Part shown: piece by piece, positions 17,578 to 26,964 of the stretch
How the letters are laid out: every line of letters begins with the position of its first letter
Position numbering within the stretch: position 1 is the stretch's first letter
Origin: Chloracidobacterium sp. N
GTDB taxonomy: Bacteria > Acidobacteriota > Blastocatellia > Chloracidobacteriales > Chloracidobacteriaceae
Reading direction: 5' to 3'
NCBI RefSeq assembly: GCF_018304765.1
Contig: NZ_CP072642.1
Coordinates: forward strand, 1,037,501 to 1,101,500
Length of the DNA: 64,000 nt
Notes under the pieces: model-generated
What the model saw: only the letters and a program-made list of their open reading frames with translations
What the model was told of the DNA's origin: nothing
The model's database searches: none
Program-made: the position numbers and the translations under genes

Positions 17578-20500
17578 ATGAAGTCCAATTTTTTGCAGAA
17601 AGTTTTTATGACTTTCTGGATAGGCTCTCTTTGCAGTCTTGTTTGGGGACAAGCCAATGTTACCGGTGGCGCTCTGAGTGGTGTTGTCAGGGATGATTCC
17701 GCTGCGGTCATTGGCAACGCCGCAGTCAAGGTCAAAAACGTCGAGACCGGGCTAACCCGTGAAACCACGACTGGCGAAGACGGGACGTTTCGCCTTCCAG
17801 CCCTTCCCGCCGGAGTTTATGATGTTACCGTAAGCTCTGCTGGTTTTACTGAATTGACACGGCGGGCTACGGTCCTGATTGGACAAACAGCCAGTGTGGA
17901 AATTGTCCTCTCAACGAGCCAGGTTAGCGAAGCCATCAACGTAACTGCTGACTCTTCATCAATTGTCGAGACTGCCCGCACTCAGCAATCCACTACGGTC
18001 AATGAGCGTGCGGTGAAGGATTTACCGGTCAATGGGCGAAATTTTCTTGACTTCATTCGCTTGACACCTGGGATCAATGTTGATCCACGCGGTGGTGACT
18101 ATTCTGCTGGAGGACTGCGCGGCACATTCAATAGCCTGCTCATTGATGGCGCAGATAACAACAACACCTTTTTCGGGCAGACTCTTGGGAGAACGGGTGT
18201 ACGCGCACCATACCAGTTCAGCCAAAGTTCAGTAAAAGAATTTCAGGTAAACACCAACAGCTATGCAGCGGAATTTGGAAGGGCAGGCGGGGCGCTTGTC
18301 AATGTTATCACAAAATCCGGAACCAATGAGTTTCACGGCGAAGGATTCTATTTTTTCCGGGATAATGCACTCAATGCCAACGACGGGTTCATTCGGTCCT
18401 TGCCCAGCCCACGTAACCGTAAGCCTGATTTGCGAATTCAGCAGTTTGGTGGGTCTGTCGGTGGACCTATTCGCAAAGATAAACTGTTTTTCTTTTTTAC
18501 CTACGACGGACAAAGGCGAAACGACCCGGTTGTAGTCGCACCACTCGTTCCGATTCCAACCTCCTTCTCTCCTGCTGTTCCCCCGGATGTCGCCCAACGG
18601 ACAATCGCATTCCTCAATGAACAGACCACGCCATACCAGCTAGGTTTCAACCAGGATGTTTACATGGGGAAGGTTGACTGGCAGATCAATAACGACAACC
18701 GTCTTTCCGTGCGCTACAACCGCCAACTCTTCAAGGGAAAGAACCTGGAAAATTCAGGTCAGATTCGCAGTGTAAGTGCAACCGGTAATTCCAACTCAAC
18801 GACTGATACCGTAACCGGTCAAATCACGACTGTCCTGACTCCGAATCTCATCAATGAAGGAAGAATAGGATTTTCGCGTGATCAGCAGCTTGGCACTGCA
18901 AACAGCACGTCGCCGGAAACCATCATCAACAGTCCGGCCGGGAACACGCTCGTTTTCGGTCGAAACAACTTCAGCCCCCGTGAAACAACCGAGCGTCGCT
19001 TTCAAGTGACCAACACCCTGACTTATGTACGGGGACGCCACACGTACAAAGCCGGTTTCGATTTTATTTTCAATCGAATCTTCAACTTCTTTCCGGGCTT
19101 TTTTGGTGGAAGCTACGTCTTCAACAGTTATGAAGACTTTGCCCTTCGCCGTCCAAGCGGTGCCGGTGCAACGGCAATTGTCTATCAGCAGGCCTTTGCC
19201 GGACCAAACACCAACGGCCCACGCTCTTTCCCGAATACGAGTGAGTATGGTTGGTTTGTACAGGACGACTGGAATATCACCAACCGCTTCAAACTCTACT
19301 ACGGCATTCGCTATGATGCGCAGGTCAAGGATGAGCCGCCGGTGCTCAACGACGATCCGCGGCTCTTGACACTTGGTATTCGTACTGCCGGTCTCAGGCA
19401 GGACCTGAATAACTTTGCTCCCCGTCTCGGCTTCAGTTGGAATCTGTTTGGAGATGGAAAAACCGTATTGCGCGGAGGGTACGGGATTTTTTACGCCCGT
19501 ACGCCAAGTATCGTGACCGGTACGGCGCACACCCAGAACGGTCTGAGTGTGAGGACGCTGCAATTTACGCAAGCTCAACTGGCAACGACCGGACTCACCT
19601 ATCCAAACACCTTTGCCGCACCACCGTCCGGTGTCACCCCACCTGCGCTGCAACTGTTTTTCTTTTCACCTGGTTATGTTGATCCCATGGTTCACCAGGC
19701 GAGCCTAGGGGTTGAGCGTGAGCTGACCCGCGATCTGTCGCTCTCGGTCTCCTACCTGTTCACACGGGGTATCCGGTTGACCAGAACCCGCGACATCAAC
19801 CTGCGCCAGCCAATCCCGATTACCGTCAATGTCGCAGGTCGAACCCCGGTCATTATTCCCCGCTACGTCCTTGCGCCCGGCTCGAATGTAACCGCCAGAT
19901 TGACGAACTTTCTTCCCACTCCGCCGGGTACAAACGTGAGCTATGGACGCCTGTTTCAGTTTGAAAACACGGGTGATTCGGTCTATCACGCACTGGCATT
20001 ACAACTGACAAAGCGGTTTAGCCAGAACTTCCAGTTCCTGCTGGCTTACACCTGGTCAAAGGCAATTGACAACCGACCAGACCAAACCATCGTGACCGCT
20101 GGGGGTGGAGATACCAGCCGCCTGGTGGCTGACCCACTCAACATTCGCACCGAGCGGGCGCGGGCTGATGTGGATATACCCCACCGGTTTGTTCTGAGTT
20201 ACGTTTGGGATTTGGCTTACGCCCGCAATCTGCAAAACCGGCCCGCCCGCCTTTTGCTGGATGGCTTTCAACTGAGCGGGATTGTGACAGCCACTTCAGG
20301 GAGTCCTTTTTCAGCGTTGGCAGGTGGCGACCTGAATGGCGACGGCACGCCTGGTAACGATCGGGCCCCCTTTGTCGGGCGCAATACATTTCGGCGTAAA
20401 GCCTTTGTATCGTTCGATTTACGGCTGACCCGCACGATTCCCGTCACTGAGCGGTACCGGATTGAACTCATTGCCGAAGCCTTCAATCTGTTCAATCGCT

Positions 20501-20649
20501 TCAACCAGTCAGCGGTACAGGTCAACCAGTTTTCCTTTGCGACACCAGGTGGTGTGCCGACGCTGACTCCACGGGCCGATTTTCGTTCGGTCAATGGACC
20601 AGGCGTTGCCCCACGGGTCATACAGCTTGCGGCCAAGTTTGTGTTTTGA
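17578..20649 (+). CDS. Oar-like TonB-dependent receptor with carboxypeptidase-regulatory domain
   Basis: This is a large outer-membrane beta-barrel protein of 1023 residues of the kind expanded in Acidobacteria. It has a signal peptide (about 1-26), a carboxypeptidase-regulatory domain (about 30-110, 'GALSGVVRDDSAAVIGNAAV', shown here at its 20-residue limit), a plug-like domain (about 125-240, 'NGRNFLDFIRLTPGI', 'LLIDGADNNNTF') and a long barrel ending in Phe. A strong GGAGG lies seven bases before the ATG. Such receptors are thought to import polymers or complexes, but the ligand is unknown. Its GC content is lower than that of the flanking efflux operon, and it ends at a strong hairpin. 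Confidence 0.88.
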   Translation: MKSNFLQKVFMTFWIGSLCSLVWGQANVTGGALSGVVRDDSAAVIGNAAVKVKNVETGLTRETTTGEDGTFRLPALPAGVYDVTVSSAGFTELTRRATVLIGQTASVEIVLSTSQVSEAINVTADSSSIVETARTQQSTTVNERAVKDLPVNGRNFLDFIRLTPGINVDPRGGDYSAGGLRGTFNSLLIDGADNNNTFFGQTLGRTGVRAPYQFSQSSVKEFQVNTNSYAAEFGRAGGALVNVITKSGTNEFHGEGFYFFRDNALNANDGFIRSLPSPRNRKPDLRIQQFGGSVGGPIRKDKLFFFFTYDGQRRNDPVVVAPLVPIPTSFSPAVPPDVAQRTIAFLNEQTTPYQLGFNQDVYMGKVDWQINNDNRLSVRYNRQLFKGKNLENSGQIRSVSATGNSNSTTDTVTGQITTVLTPNLINEGRIGFSRDQQLGTANSTSPETIINSPAGNTLVFGRNNFSPRETTERRFQVTNTLTYVRGRHTYKAGFDFIFNRIFNFFPGFFGGSYVFNSYEDFALRRPSGAGATAIVYQQAFAGPNTNGPRSFPNTSEYGWFVQDDWNITNRFKLYYGIRYDAQVKDEPPVLNDDPRLLTLGIRTAGLRQDLNNFAPRLGFSWNLFGDGKTVLRGGYGIFYARTPSIVTGTAHTQNGLSVRTLQFTQAQLATTGLTYPNTFAAPPSGVTPPALQLFFFSPGYVDPMVHQASLGVERELTRDLSLSVSYLFTRGIRLTRTRDINLRQPIPITVNVAGRTPVIIPRYVLAPGSNVTARLTNFLPTPPGTNVSYGRLFQFENTGDSVYHALALQLTKRFSQNFQFLLAYTWSKAIDNRPDQTIVTAGGGDTSRLVADPLNIRTERARADVDIPHRFVLSYVWDLAYARNLQNRPARLLLDGFQLSGIVTATSGSPFSALAGGDLNGDGTPGNDRAPFVGRNTFRRKAFVSFDLRLTRTIPVTERYRIELIAEAFNLFNRFNQSAVQVNQFSFATPGGVPTLTPRADFRSVNGPGVAPRVIQLAAKFVF

Positions 20650-20684
20650 TGTGTTTGCTTCCTGAACCGGATGAGCTTTGGGCT

Positions 20685-20720
20685 TCCATCCAGGCGACGG
20701 ATGCCCGTCACCTGGATGGA
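20685..20720. terminator. Long hairpin between convergent genes (bidirectional terminator)
   Basis: TCCATCCAGG (20685-20694) pairs with CCTGGATGGA (20711-20720), and the inner GACGG/CCGTC pair extends the stem across one mismatch to a 4-base loop. It sits exactly between the convergent receptor and DUF4139-like genes. Despite the lack of a long T run, the stem is very stable. Confidence 0.6.
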
Positions 20721-20748
20721 ATGCCGGCCGAGGTTGAAAACCCCGCCG

Positions 20749-22374
20749 CTAGCTGACAAGCACCTTGTAGCGGTAGGTCAGGGTGACTTCTTCACCGGCT
20801 TTCAACGGAAATTCCCAGGTCAATTTCGAGGTCGGGTTGACGGTCTGAATGGCCTCGGTCGTCCGCTCGACCTTCGCGTTCGGGGTGGTCGTCAGTACCT
20901 CGCCTGCAACCTCCCGGCGGACGACCATCTGCACGTCCTTTGACTTGTAATTCCTGAGCTTGAGGGTGCCCTGTACGGTGACGACACTGTAGGTCGTGCG
21001 GTTGATGGTGACAGCATCATTTTCACGTTTGACTTCCTGCTCCTGACGCTGGGTGCGGATGTCCGTGGCGACCGTCAGACGGAGATTGGTCACGGCCCCG
21101 GCCGGTGTGTAGTCCAGGATTTCCTGAGCCAGAGGCTGCTGCCCGCTGAGCACCAGTGCCGGGGCGGTCGTCCACGGCAGCTTGAGCGTGTTGGACAGAC
21201 GGATGACGTGCCAGACCGGCTCGGTCGGGTCCTTGGGCGTCGGGCGCGGCCGGTAGGTCACAACGGGTGGCGTGTCCGTGGCTTCCCATTCGTACAGGTG
21301 CTCGTAGCTGACACGCCCCGAAAAGACCTGATAGGCCGCCCGTTCGCCCTTCGCAAGGGTGACATTCTGACGGCCGTAGAGAAACAGGTCTTCTTCGGAT
21401 TGGGCGGCACCTTCAATTGCGCCACCAATGGCACTGTCATCGTCCGCATCGGGACGGGGGCGATAACCGGCCGGCCGCTGCACCATGATGGCATTCGACA
21501 TGACATTTCCGTTCTCATCCGTCTGGCGATTCATCAGGCTGGACAGGAAGCCGGTCAGCGATTGTTGCAGGGACAGCGGGGAAACGACCTGGGCAAAGGT
21601 GAAGTTGGGAAAGCCGACAACGAAAAAGACCTCGGCCTGTTCAAGGTCTTCCGCGTCGTTGATGACCACGGCCTGCATGGCAATGGTGGCGGTTTTGTCA
21701 TCTTCAAGGGTGATACGGTAAGCCGGCGTCCAGCCGAAACCACCCCGGAGGTATCCCATTGAAAGACCAACCGGGCCGCTGGCGCCTTTCGTGCGGAAGC
21801 GCAGAACCGGCTGTTTCCCGCTGCTTGTGCCTTCCGGCAGGCGTGGGACTTCGAGGCGCGCTGCCGGAAGTTCATAGAAGACAACCTGTTTGACATCCTG
21901 TTCCCGGAACACCAGGTAGGTCCTGCCTGAGCCTTCGCCGGTTTCGAGATAGAGTGGGGAGGCGGCCGGGTTGGGGCCAAAGGCGCGCACCACGCCCGAC
22001 AGTTCCTTCCCGCTGTCCAGTGTCAGCAAAACCCGTTTTCCGAGGTTGGCGCGAAGGAGATCGGAGGTGGATGCCACCGGACGCACTTCCGTGATCTGGC
22101 CGGCCGGAATTTCCGTGGCCAGCAGTTCATCGAGTGTGAGATCGGCTTGTGTCGGCGCTACCCAGAGCGTCCCCAGCGCCGCCGGGGGGATATGCGTCAA
22201 ATAGCCGGCCCCCTGGCTGGTTTCGGCCTGACCCTGACAGATGAAGAAAGCCAGTCCGTTTTTGAAGGCCGCCACCGTGGTGGGTTTCAGGCGGGTGGCA
22301 GGGAAGGGTGTCATTTGGGCGGTCGCCGGCGTTACGAGGAGGCTGGCCATGACAGGTGCCAGAAAAGCTCGCAT
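20749..22374 (-). CDS. Exported DUF4139-like protein
   Basis: This is a 541-residue protein with an N-terminal signal peptide (cleavage near 'ATAQ', residue 19). The body is beta-rich. The middle to C-terminal part matches the DUF4139 pattern: 'GFGWTPAYRITLEDD' for the conserved 'W.P.Y.v..' segment, 'GRVSYEHLYEWEA', and a closing 'SKLTWEFPLKAGEEVTLTYRYKV' shown in pieces by its 'TYRYKV' end. The function of DUF4139 proteins is not established. It is transcribed alone, with terminator-like hairpins on both sides. Confidence 0.75.
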   Translation of the reverse strand: MRAFLAPVMASLLVTPATAQMTPFPATRLKPTTVAAFKNGLAFFICQGQAETSQGAGYLTHIPPAALGTLWVAPTQADLTLDELLATEIPAGQITEVRPVASTSDLLRANLGKRVLLTLDSGKELSGVVRAFGPNPAASPLYLETGEGSGRTYLVFREQDVKQVVFYELPAARLEVPRLPEGTSSGKQPVLRFRTKGASGPVGLSMGYLRGGFGWTPAYRITLEDDKTATIAMQAVVINDAEDLEQAEVFFVVGFPNFTFAQVVSPLSLQQSLTGFLSSLMNRQTDENGNVMSNAIMVQRPAGYRPRPDADDDSAIGGAIEGAAQSEEDLFLYGRQNVTLAKGERAAYQVFSGRVSYEHLYEWEATDTPPVVTYRPRPTPKDPTEPVWHVIRLSNTLKLPWTTAPALVLSGQQPLAQEILDYTPAGAVTNLRLTVATDIRTQRQEQEVKRENDAVTINRTTYSVVTVQGTLKLRNYKSKDVQMVVRREVAGEVLTTTPNAKVERTTEAIQTVNPTSKLTWEFPLKAGEEVTLTYRYKVLVS

Positions 22375-22486
22375 GGTGAAGTGTCCTTGGGGGCGGAAAG
22401 TTGTGGCGTGGGCGGCTGAAAGCTATCTATCTTGGTGGGCTACAGGTGTTCAAGAAAGCCGAGGGGTTGCTTCCGTTCACGGCAAC

Positions 22487-22518
22487 AAAAAGCCGGTGGG
22501 CCAAGGCAGCCCACCGGC
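22487..22518 (-). terminator. Rho-independent terminator of the cytochrome operon
   Basis: On the minus strand, GCCGGTGGGC and GCCCACCGGC form a perfect 10-bp stem with a 7-base loop, followed by TTTTT. It lies 34 bases past the stop of the CydA-like/cytochrome c gene, so it closes the four-gene respiratory operon. Confidence 0.85.
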
Positions 22519-22552
22519 GGCTGAAGTCACAGGCAACGGCTCCGGTACTGCG

Positions 22553-24004
22553 TCAGAAGTTGGTTTTGCCGGCCTGGGCAATGTGGCCGGAGCGGGTTTT
22601 GACGTTGTGGTTGAGGATGGCATCGAGGTAGTCCGTCAGGGCCTCGACTTCATCCGGCGTCCCAACCAGTGGCGGCATGTAGCTCCGGTAGGGTGAATCC
22701 GGCTTGTTTTCGTGAAGTGTTTTCAGAAAGGCACTGATGGCCTGGCGGTCGCGTCCCTGAAGCAGGCGTGCCATGGGGCGGTAGCCCTCGACCGTATGGC
22801 ACGCCAGACACTGCCCGCGAAACATGAGTTCACCGCGTGCCAGGTTGGCCGTCGTCTCCGGCTCAATCTCACGTCCAAAGGCCACCTGCCGCAGGGAGAC
22901 CGGCGGCGCATCGGTTTTCAGCCACATCGAATTCGCCAGATAGCCTTCGCGGTTGAAGCGCTCGACTTCCTGCTTGCGGATGCCGTTTGAGTACATGTGC
23001 TCGCCAATGACGAACGGCTTACGCAGCATTTCCCGCGAGTGCTCGGCCGAGGCCGTGGCGGCAAAGGCCAGAAACAGGACACACAGCGCGCGTCCCAGGT
23101 TGAAGTGCCGTGAGTTGCGCCAGGCCGAAAAGTACACAAAGGCCAGAATGGTCGCCGAGGTCATGACGACAACCGTGGCGGCGCGCGTTACCTGCGTGAA
23201 CGTGCCCTGTCCGATGGTGGAGATGCCCAGATTGAGCAGGGCGCGCTGGGATTCCGGCACACTGGCCAAGTACCAGAAGAAGCAGATCGGCACGAGGATG
23301 AACGAGGGCAGGAGCCACTTCGCCGACCAGCGGATGAGTTCATCCTTGAGCTGCGGTTCGGCAATTGGATCAATCCGGCTGGCGGTGATGAGGGCATACA
23401 CCCCAGCCATGGAGATGCACACCAGCGTCCGCAGCACGAGACTGGGGAAGTAAGTCGGGTTGAAAAACGCCTGCCAGAAATAGGCCGCCTCCTGTCCCGT
23501 GCCGGCAGCACCCAGCCAGGTCGCGCCGGGCGTGAGCATGAAGGTCAGGATGCCGTTGATGATGACCAGACTCATCCACGCGCAGAAGGCATAAATCCAG
23601 CCCACGATGAGGTGGGTGCGGCGGGGAAGCTTGTCCCAGCCGTAGTAGTACACGGCGGCTGCCGTCAGCTCGACGATGAAGAACACCCACTCAATCGCCC
23701 AACCGAAAACAAAGTTGTGGATGAGCGTGCTGGTGGATTCGGGGTGCGCCAGCCCGATGGCAAACCAGATGCCCACGCCTGACACCGCGCCAAATACACC
23801 GGTCAGAATGATGAAGAACCGGGCATGGTCGCGCAGTGTGCGCAGCCAGTCTTCGCGTCCTTCCCGCAGCGCCTTGGCTTCGGCCATCGGCAGGTAGAAG
23901 CCTCCGCCCACGGCAAAGTGCGAAATCATGACGTGAAAGATGGCAATGAGGCCGATGATCCAGCCGCTACCAAGAAAGGGAACATCCCAGAATGGATAGT
24001 TCAT
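22553..24004 (-). CDS. CydA-like (cytochrome bd superfamily) membrane protein fused to cytochrome c
   Basis: This 483-residue protein couples a CydA-like transmembrane domain to a C-terminal class I cytochrome c. The N-terminal part has about nine hydrophobic helices with His-rich 'FHVMISHFAVGGG', 'GIWFAIGLAHP' and 'NGILTFMLTPGA', which echoes the CydA 'N.WMQTP' helix. The c-type heme site is Cys399-x-x-Cys402-His403, with a likely axial Met in 'SYMPP'. There is no quinol-binding Q-loop insert. This matches the c-type-heme-bearing branch (OR-C) of the bd superfamily rather than a quinol oxidase. The ATG at 24004 has a GGAG upstream. It is the last gene of the operon with cytochrome b, so electrons may pass from cytochrome b/Rieske to this module. 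Confidence 0.8.
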   Translation of the reverse strand: MNYPFWDVPFLGSGWIIGLIAIFHVMISHFAVGGGFYLPMAEAKALREGREDWLRTLRDHARFFIILTGVFGAVSGVGIWFAIGLAHPESTSTLIHNFVFGWAIEWVFFIVELTAAAVYYYGWDKLPRRTHLIVGWIYAFCAWMSLVIINGILTFMLTPGATWLGAAGTGQEAAYFWQAFFNPTYFPSLVLRTLVCISMAGVYALITASRIDPIAEPQLKDELIRWSAKWLLPSFILVPICFFWYLASVPESQRALLNLGISTIGQGTFTQVTRAATVVVMTSATILAFVYFSAWRNSRHFNLGRALCVLFLAFAATASAEHSREMLRKPFVIGEHMYSNGIRKQEVERFNREGYLANSMWLKTDAPPVSLRQVAFGREIEPETTANLARGELMFRGQCLACHTVEGYRPMARLLQGRDRQAISAFLKTLHENKPDSPYRSYMPPLVGTPDEVEALTDYLDAILNHNVKTRSGHIAQAGKTNF

Positions 24005-24023
24005 AACGCAAGGCTCCAAGGGG

Positions 24024-25145
24024 TTACTTGAGGTCGAGATAGCCCCAGATGCTGAAGACAATCATGCCCAGCAGGGCAAAGTAGCCAAAATACGTCGCCA
24101 TCTGCGCCCGCCGTCCGCTGGCGGTGCGGGTGTCAAACAGTGGAATCGCAGCCCAGATGACAATGGCGAGGGTAAAGAGGGAAATACCCAGCGCCTCACC
24201 GGCTGCACCGGGAAACCAGCGCCCGAAGACCTTGAGCACCTGAAACTGGCTCATGAAGTACCATTCCGGGTGAATCCCCACCGGCGCCGGGGCCAGTGGG
24301 TCGGCCTGCGGCCCCAACTGCCACGGATACAACGATGCCAGAATCGAAAGCACGTTGAGGGCAATGAGCCACATACCCAAATCGAGCGAGAAGAAATCGG
24401 GGAAGAAGGGAATCGTCCGCCGTTCGCTTTCCGGCTTGGCTTCTTCACTGGGCGGCAGGGCATTGCCGTGCTTCTGCACGAGCCACAGGTGAAAGGCCAG
24501 GATGGGCAGGTAGATGAGCGGCAGGATGACGACGTGCAGGGCAAAGAACCGCTGGATGGTCGTTTCGCTCACTTCGGGGCCGCCGCGGACGATGTCCGTC
24601 AGGAAGGTGCCCACCAGCGGCAGGGCGGCCGGGATTTCCAGCCCGACTTTGGTGGCAAAGTAGGCCAGGTCATCCATCGGGAGCAGATAGCCACTGAAAC
24701 CAAACAGCAGTGTCAGGGCCAGCAGGGCCATGCCGCTCCACCAGCCAAACTCGCGGGGCTTGCGGTAAGCCTTCATGAAATAGACCGAAAACATGTGCAC
24801 GAAGACGGCAAACACCATGAGGTTCGCCGACCACGAGTGCGCCGAGCGGATGAGCCACCCGAACTGGATGTCGTAGGTAATCTGGCGGACGGATTCATAC
24901 GCCTCCGCGCCGGGCCGGTAATAGACCAGCAGCAGGACGCCGCTGAAAACCTGTACGAAGAAGAAAAACAGGGAAATGCCGCCCCAGTAGTACCAAAACG
25001 AATGCTTGTGGTCGGGGACGGTTTTCTTGCGCGCCAGCGCCAGGATTTCTTCCAGTCCCAGCCGTTCGTCCACCCACTCGTAAACGGCGGTGGTGAGCGA
25101 GCGGGGGCGCGTCACATCAGGCTTTGGTGACCACGATGCGTCCAT
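24024..25145 (-). CDS. Cytochrome b of a bc-type complex (full-length, b6-like spacing)
   Basis: This is the quinol-oxidising core of a cytochrome bc complex, 373 residues with about eight membrane helices. The two b-heme ligand pairs are His103/His117 and His204/His219. The second pair is spaced by 14 residues, as in cytochrome b6. The Qo-site motif 'PEWYF' is present in the C-terminal half, so the protein joins b6-like and subunit-IV-like parts in one chain. The ATG at 25145 was chosen for its GGAGG ribosome site seven bases upstream, although it overlaps the Rieske gene by 29 bases; a GTG at 25115 is the alternative. No separate cytochrome c1 gene accompanies it. Confidence 0.9.
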   Translation of the reverse strand: MDASWSPKPDVTRPRSLTTAVYEWVDERLGLEEILALARKKTVPDHKHSFWYYWGGISLFFFFVQVFSGVLLLVYYRPGAEAYESVRQITYDIQFGWLIRSAHSWSANLMVFAVFVHMFSVYFMKAYRKPREFGWWSGMALLALTLLFGFSGYLLPMDDLAYFATKVGLEIPAALPLVGTFLTDIVRGGPEVSETTIQRFFALHVVILPLIYLPILAFHLWLVQKHGNALPPSEEAKPESERRTIPFFPDFFSLDLGMWLIALNVLSILASLYPWQLGPQADPLAPAPVGIHPEWYFMSQFQVLKVFGRWFPGAAGEALGISLFTLAIVIWAAIPLFDTRTASGRRAQMATYFGYFALLGMIVFSIWGYLDLK

Positions 25146-25608
25146 CTTGAACCTCCACACTGTAGCGGGTCAGGGGTTTGGGGGGTGGGCCGGCGACGTT
25201 CTGACCCGTCTTCGGGTCATACACTCCGCCGTGGCAGGCGCAGTAAATCCGGGATTGTTCCGGCTCATAACTCACCGTACAGGCCAGGTGCGTACAGACC
25301 GCGCCCAGTGCGACCCAACTGCCGTCCGTGTGGTGAATGAGCATGGCGGGCGTCGTTCCGAACTTGAACATCAGGGAAGAACCCGGCGGAAGTTTGTCCG
25401 CCCCATCCAGGACGGCCTGCGTCACCGCCCCTTGAGCGGCGGCCTTGCGGGCCGGTGTGGCGAGATACTGGTACACCGGATAGCCGATAAGTCCGGCATA
25501 ACAGGCGCCCAGCGCCCCGATGCCAAGGGCGACAAAGGTACGGCGGGTGGCATCCGTGGCGACTTCAGTCTGTTCCAGGGTGTGTTCCGTGGCAGGCACA
25601 TCAGGCAT
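25117..25608 (-). CDS. Rieske [2Fe-2S] protein
   Basis: This is the high-potential iron-sulfur subunit of the cytochrome b complex, 163 residues. A twin-Arg sequence (Arg22-Arg23) precedes a single N-terminal membrane helix (about 25-50), consistent with Tat export. Cluster ligands are Cys105/His107 in 'CTHLAC' and Cys123/His126 in 'CACHGG', and Cys110 and Cys125 can form the stabilising disulfide. The ATG at 25608 was chosen because AAGGAG lies nine bases upstream; an in-frame TTG lies three codons earlier. Both ends overlap neighbouring genes, so the operon is translationally coupled. Confidence 0.93.
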   Translation of the reverse strand: MPDVPATEHTLEQTEVATDATRRTFVALGIGALGACYAGLIGYPVYQYLATPARKAAAQGAVTQAVLDGADKLPPGSSLMFKFGTTPAMLIHHTDGSWVALGAVCTHLACTVSYEPEQSRIYCACHGGVYDPKTGQNVAGPPPKPLTRYSVEVQDGRIVVTKA

Positions 25609-26701
25609 GGCGGGCAACTCCTTTGGCTTTGGCCAGTACGTGGATCATCCATCCAATCGCGCCAAGTCCGGCGACGAACAGCACAAGAAAGAGCACGACG
25701 ACTTGCCAGTTGGCGGCGACCGGCTGCTGCCAGACATCAAAACCCTTGGCGAGCAGGGTCAGGTCACGAATTCCATCCCGGGCGATGACCGCCATGACCG
25801 TGGCCAGGAAGCCGGTGGCGGCCGCGCCAATGGCAGGTATCCAACCCGTTACTTTCAAGGACAGGAACCCAAACAGGGCCAACAGTCCGGCACAGGCCAG
25901 AAAGCCCGGCAGGCTCCAGGCGTAAAAGGCATGGTCAGCCAGGGCGGCTTTGACAACCGCCGGTTGGGTCGCATGAACCCAAACGCCTGTACCTATCGCC
26001 AGCAGTCCACCCAGCCCGGCAAGCCAGCTTCCCCAACGGTGGAGCAGTGCCCGGACATCCGTTTCAGCCTGGCCAAACTGCGCCAGCACCAGCAGCGCCG
26101 CGCCAGTGACGGCAAAGGACGTCAGCATCATGAAGAGGAAACGGGGCAGCGTCGTCGGGTCGCCGGTCGGGAGCTGCGCACCAAGCGGGTCAGCGCGGTA
26201 CAGCTCCAGCCAGACCTCGGGCCGGAGCATCAGGGTGAGGTTGGTGGCGTAGATGCGTCCGATGTAGGTCACACCAACCAGTGACAGCAGGCTCAACCAC
26301 CAGAAGGTGCGCCGCTGGTCCGCCCGGCGGGCCGCTACATAGAGCAGGTAGTAAGCTGCCGTAAGAATAAAAATGACGGCCAGCCAGTAAACACCAATGA
26401 GAATGCTGCTTGTGTAAAGGGCGCGCCCATACAAAACCTGCGCAAACAGCAACGGCGGGATACCCAGGTTGACCAGGTAGGTCATCACCACGGGCAGCCG
26501 GTGGGCCAGATCGGCCGAAGCGCCATACAGCGGGGTGTCAGCGTCGTTTCGGCTGCGGAAGTTCCACAGCGCAGCCAGCGTCAGGCCGCCGACCATGAGG
26601 TAAATCGTCACAAAATGCAGTGACAGGGTGACGATGTGCAGTACCTTGAACAGCCATACCGGGGCCGGCAGGGGGATGGGATCAAGCGTTGGAAACGGCA
26701 T
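25601..26701 (-). CDS. Polytopic membrane protein, candidate subunit of the respiratory module
   Basis: This is a 366-residue protein with about nine to ten hydrophobic helices and no soluble domain. His residues lie in early helices ('KVLHIVTLSLHFVTIYL', 'DLAHRLPVVMTYLVNLG'). It is the first gene of the operon with Rieske, cytochrome b and the CydA-like/cytochrome c fusion. I do not recognise a named family with certainty. Its position, length and helix-borne histidines make a second membrane subunit of the bd-like module, perhaps heme-binding, a reasonable inference. A GGAG ribosome site precedes the ATG. No signal peptide or c-heme motif is present. Confidence 0.7.
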   Translation of the reverse strand: MPFPTLDPIPLPAPVWLFKVLHIVTLSLHFVTIYLMVGGLTLAALWNFRSRNDADTPLYGASADLAHRLPVVMTYLVNLGIPPLLFAQVLYGRALYTSSILIGVYWLAVIFILTAAYYLLYVAARRADQRRTFWWLSLLSLVGVTYIGRIYATNLTLMLRPEVWLELYRADPLGAQLPTGDPTTLPRFLFMMLTSFAVTGAALLVLAQFGQAETDVRALLHRWGSWLAGLGGLLAIGTGVWVHATQPAVVKAALADHAFYAWSLPGFLACAGLLALFGFLSLKVTGWIPAIGAAATGFLATVMAVIARDGIRDLTLLAKGFDVWQQPVAANWQVVVLFLVLFVAGLGAIGWMIHVLAKAKGVARHA

Positions 26702-26964
26702 GCAGTGTCTCCTCGACAGAAAGAGAAGAACGCTTGGGGACGTTCACCTGCGGATACATAGGGGGGTGAAGGCTGCCGCGACAGCAAGGGGGAATGACCT
26801 TTCGTGAACCAACGTACAATTCAGGCTATGCCAAGTCAAAAAAACAAAGCCACTTCTTCTGGCCGTTGCCTGGAAACATGTGTGGCAGAACGGTAGTCCG
26901 CCCTGTCTGTGGATCGGGTGCAGGAAGGGCCACCGGAAGCGCAGGCTGATTCAGGTGTGTCGTT

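Noticed and set aside
26702-26964. Possible gene between maf and the cytochrome operon
   Set aside because: The only frame is a shadow of maf; the 263 bases hold the cytochrome operon leader with its GGAG site and nothing else I can support.
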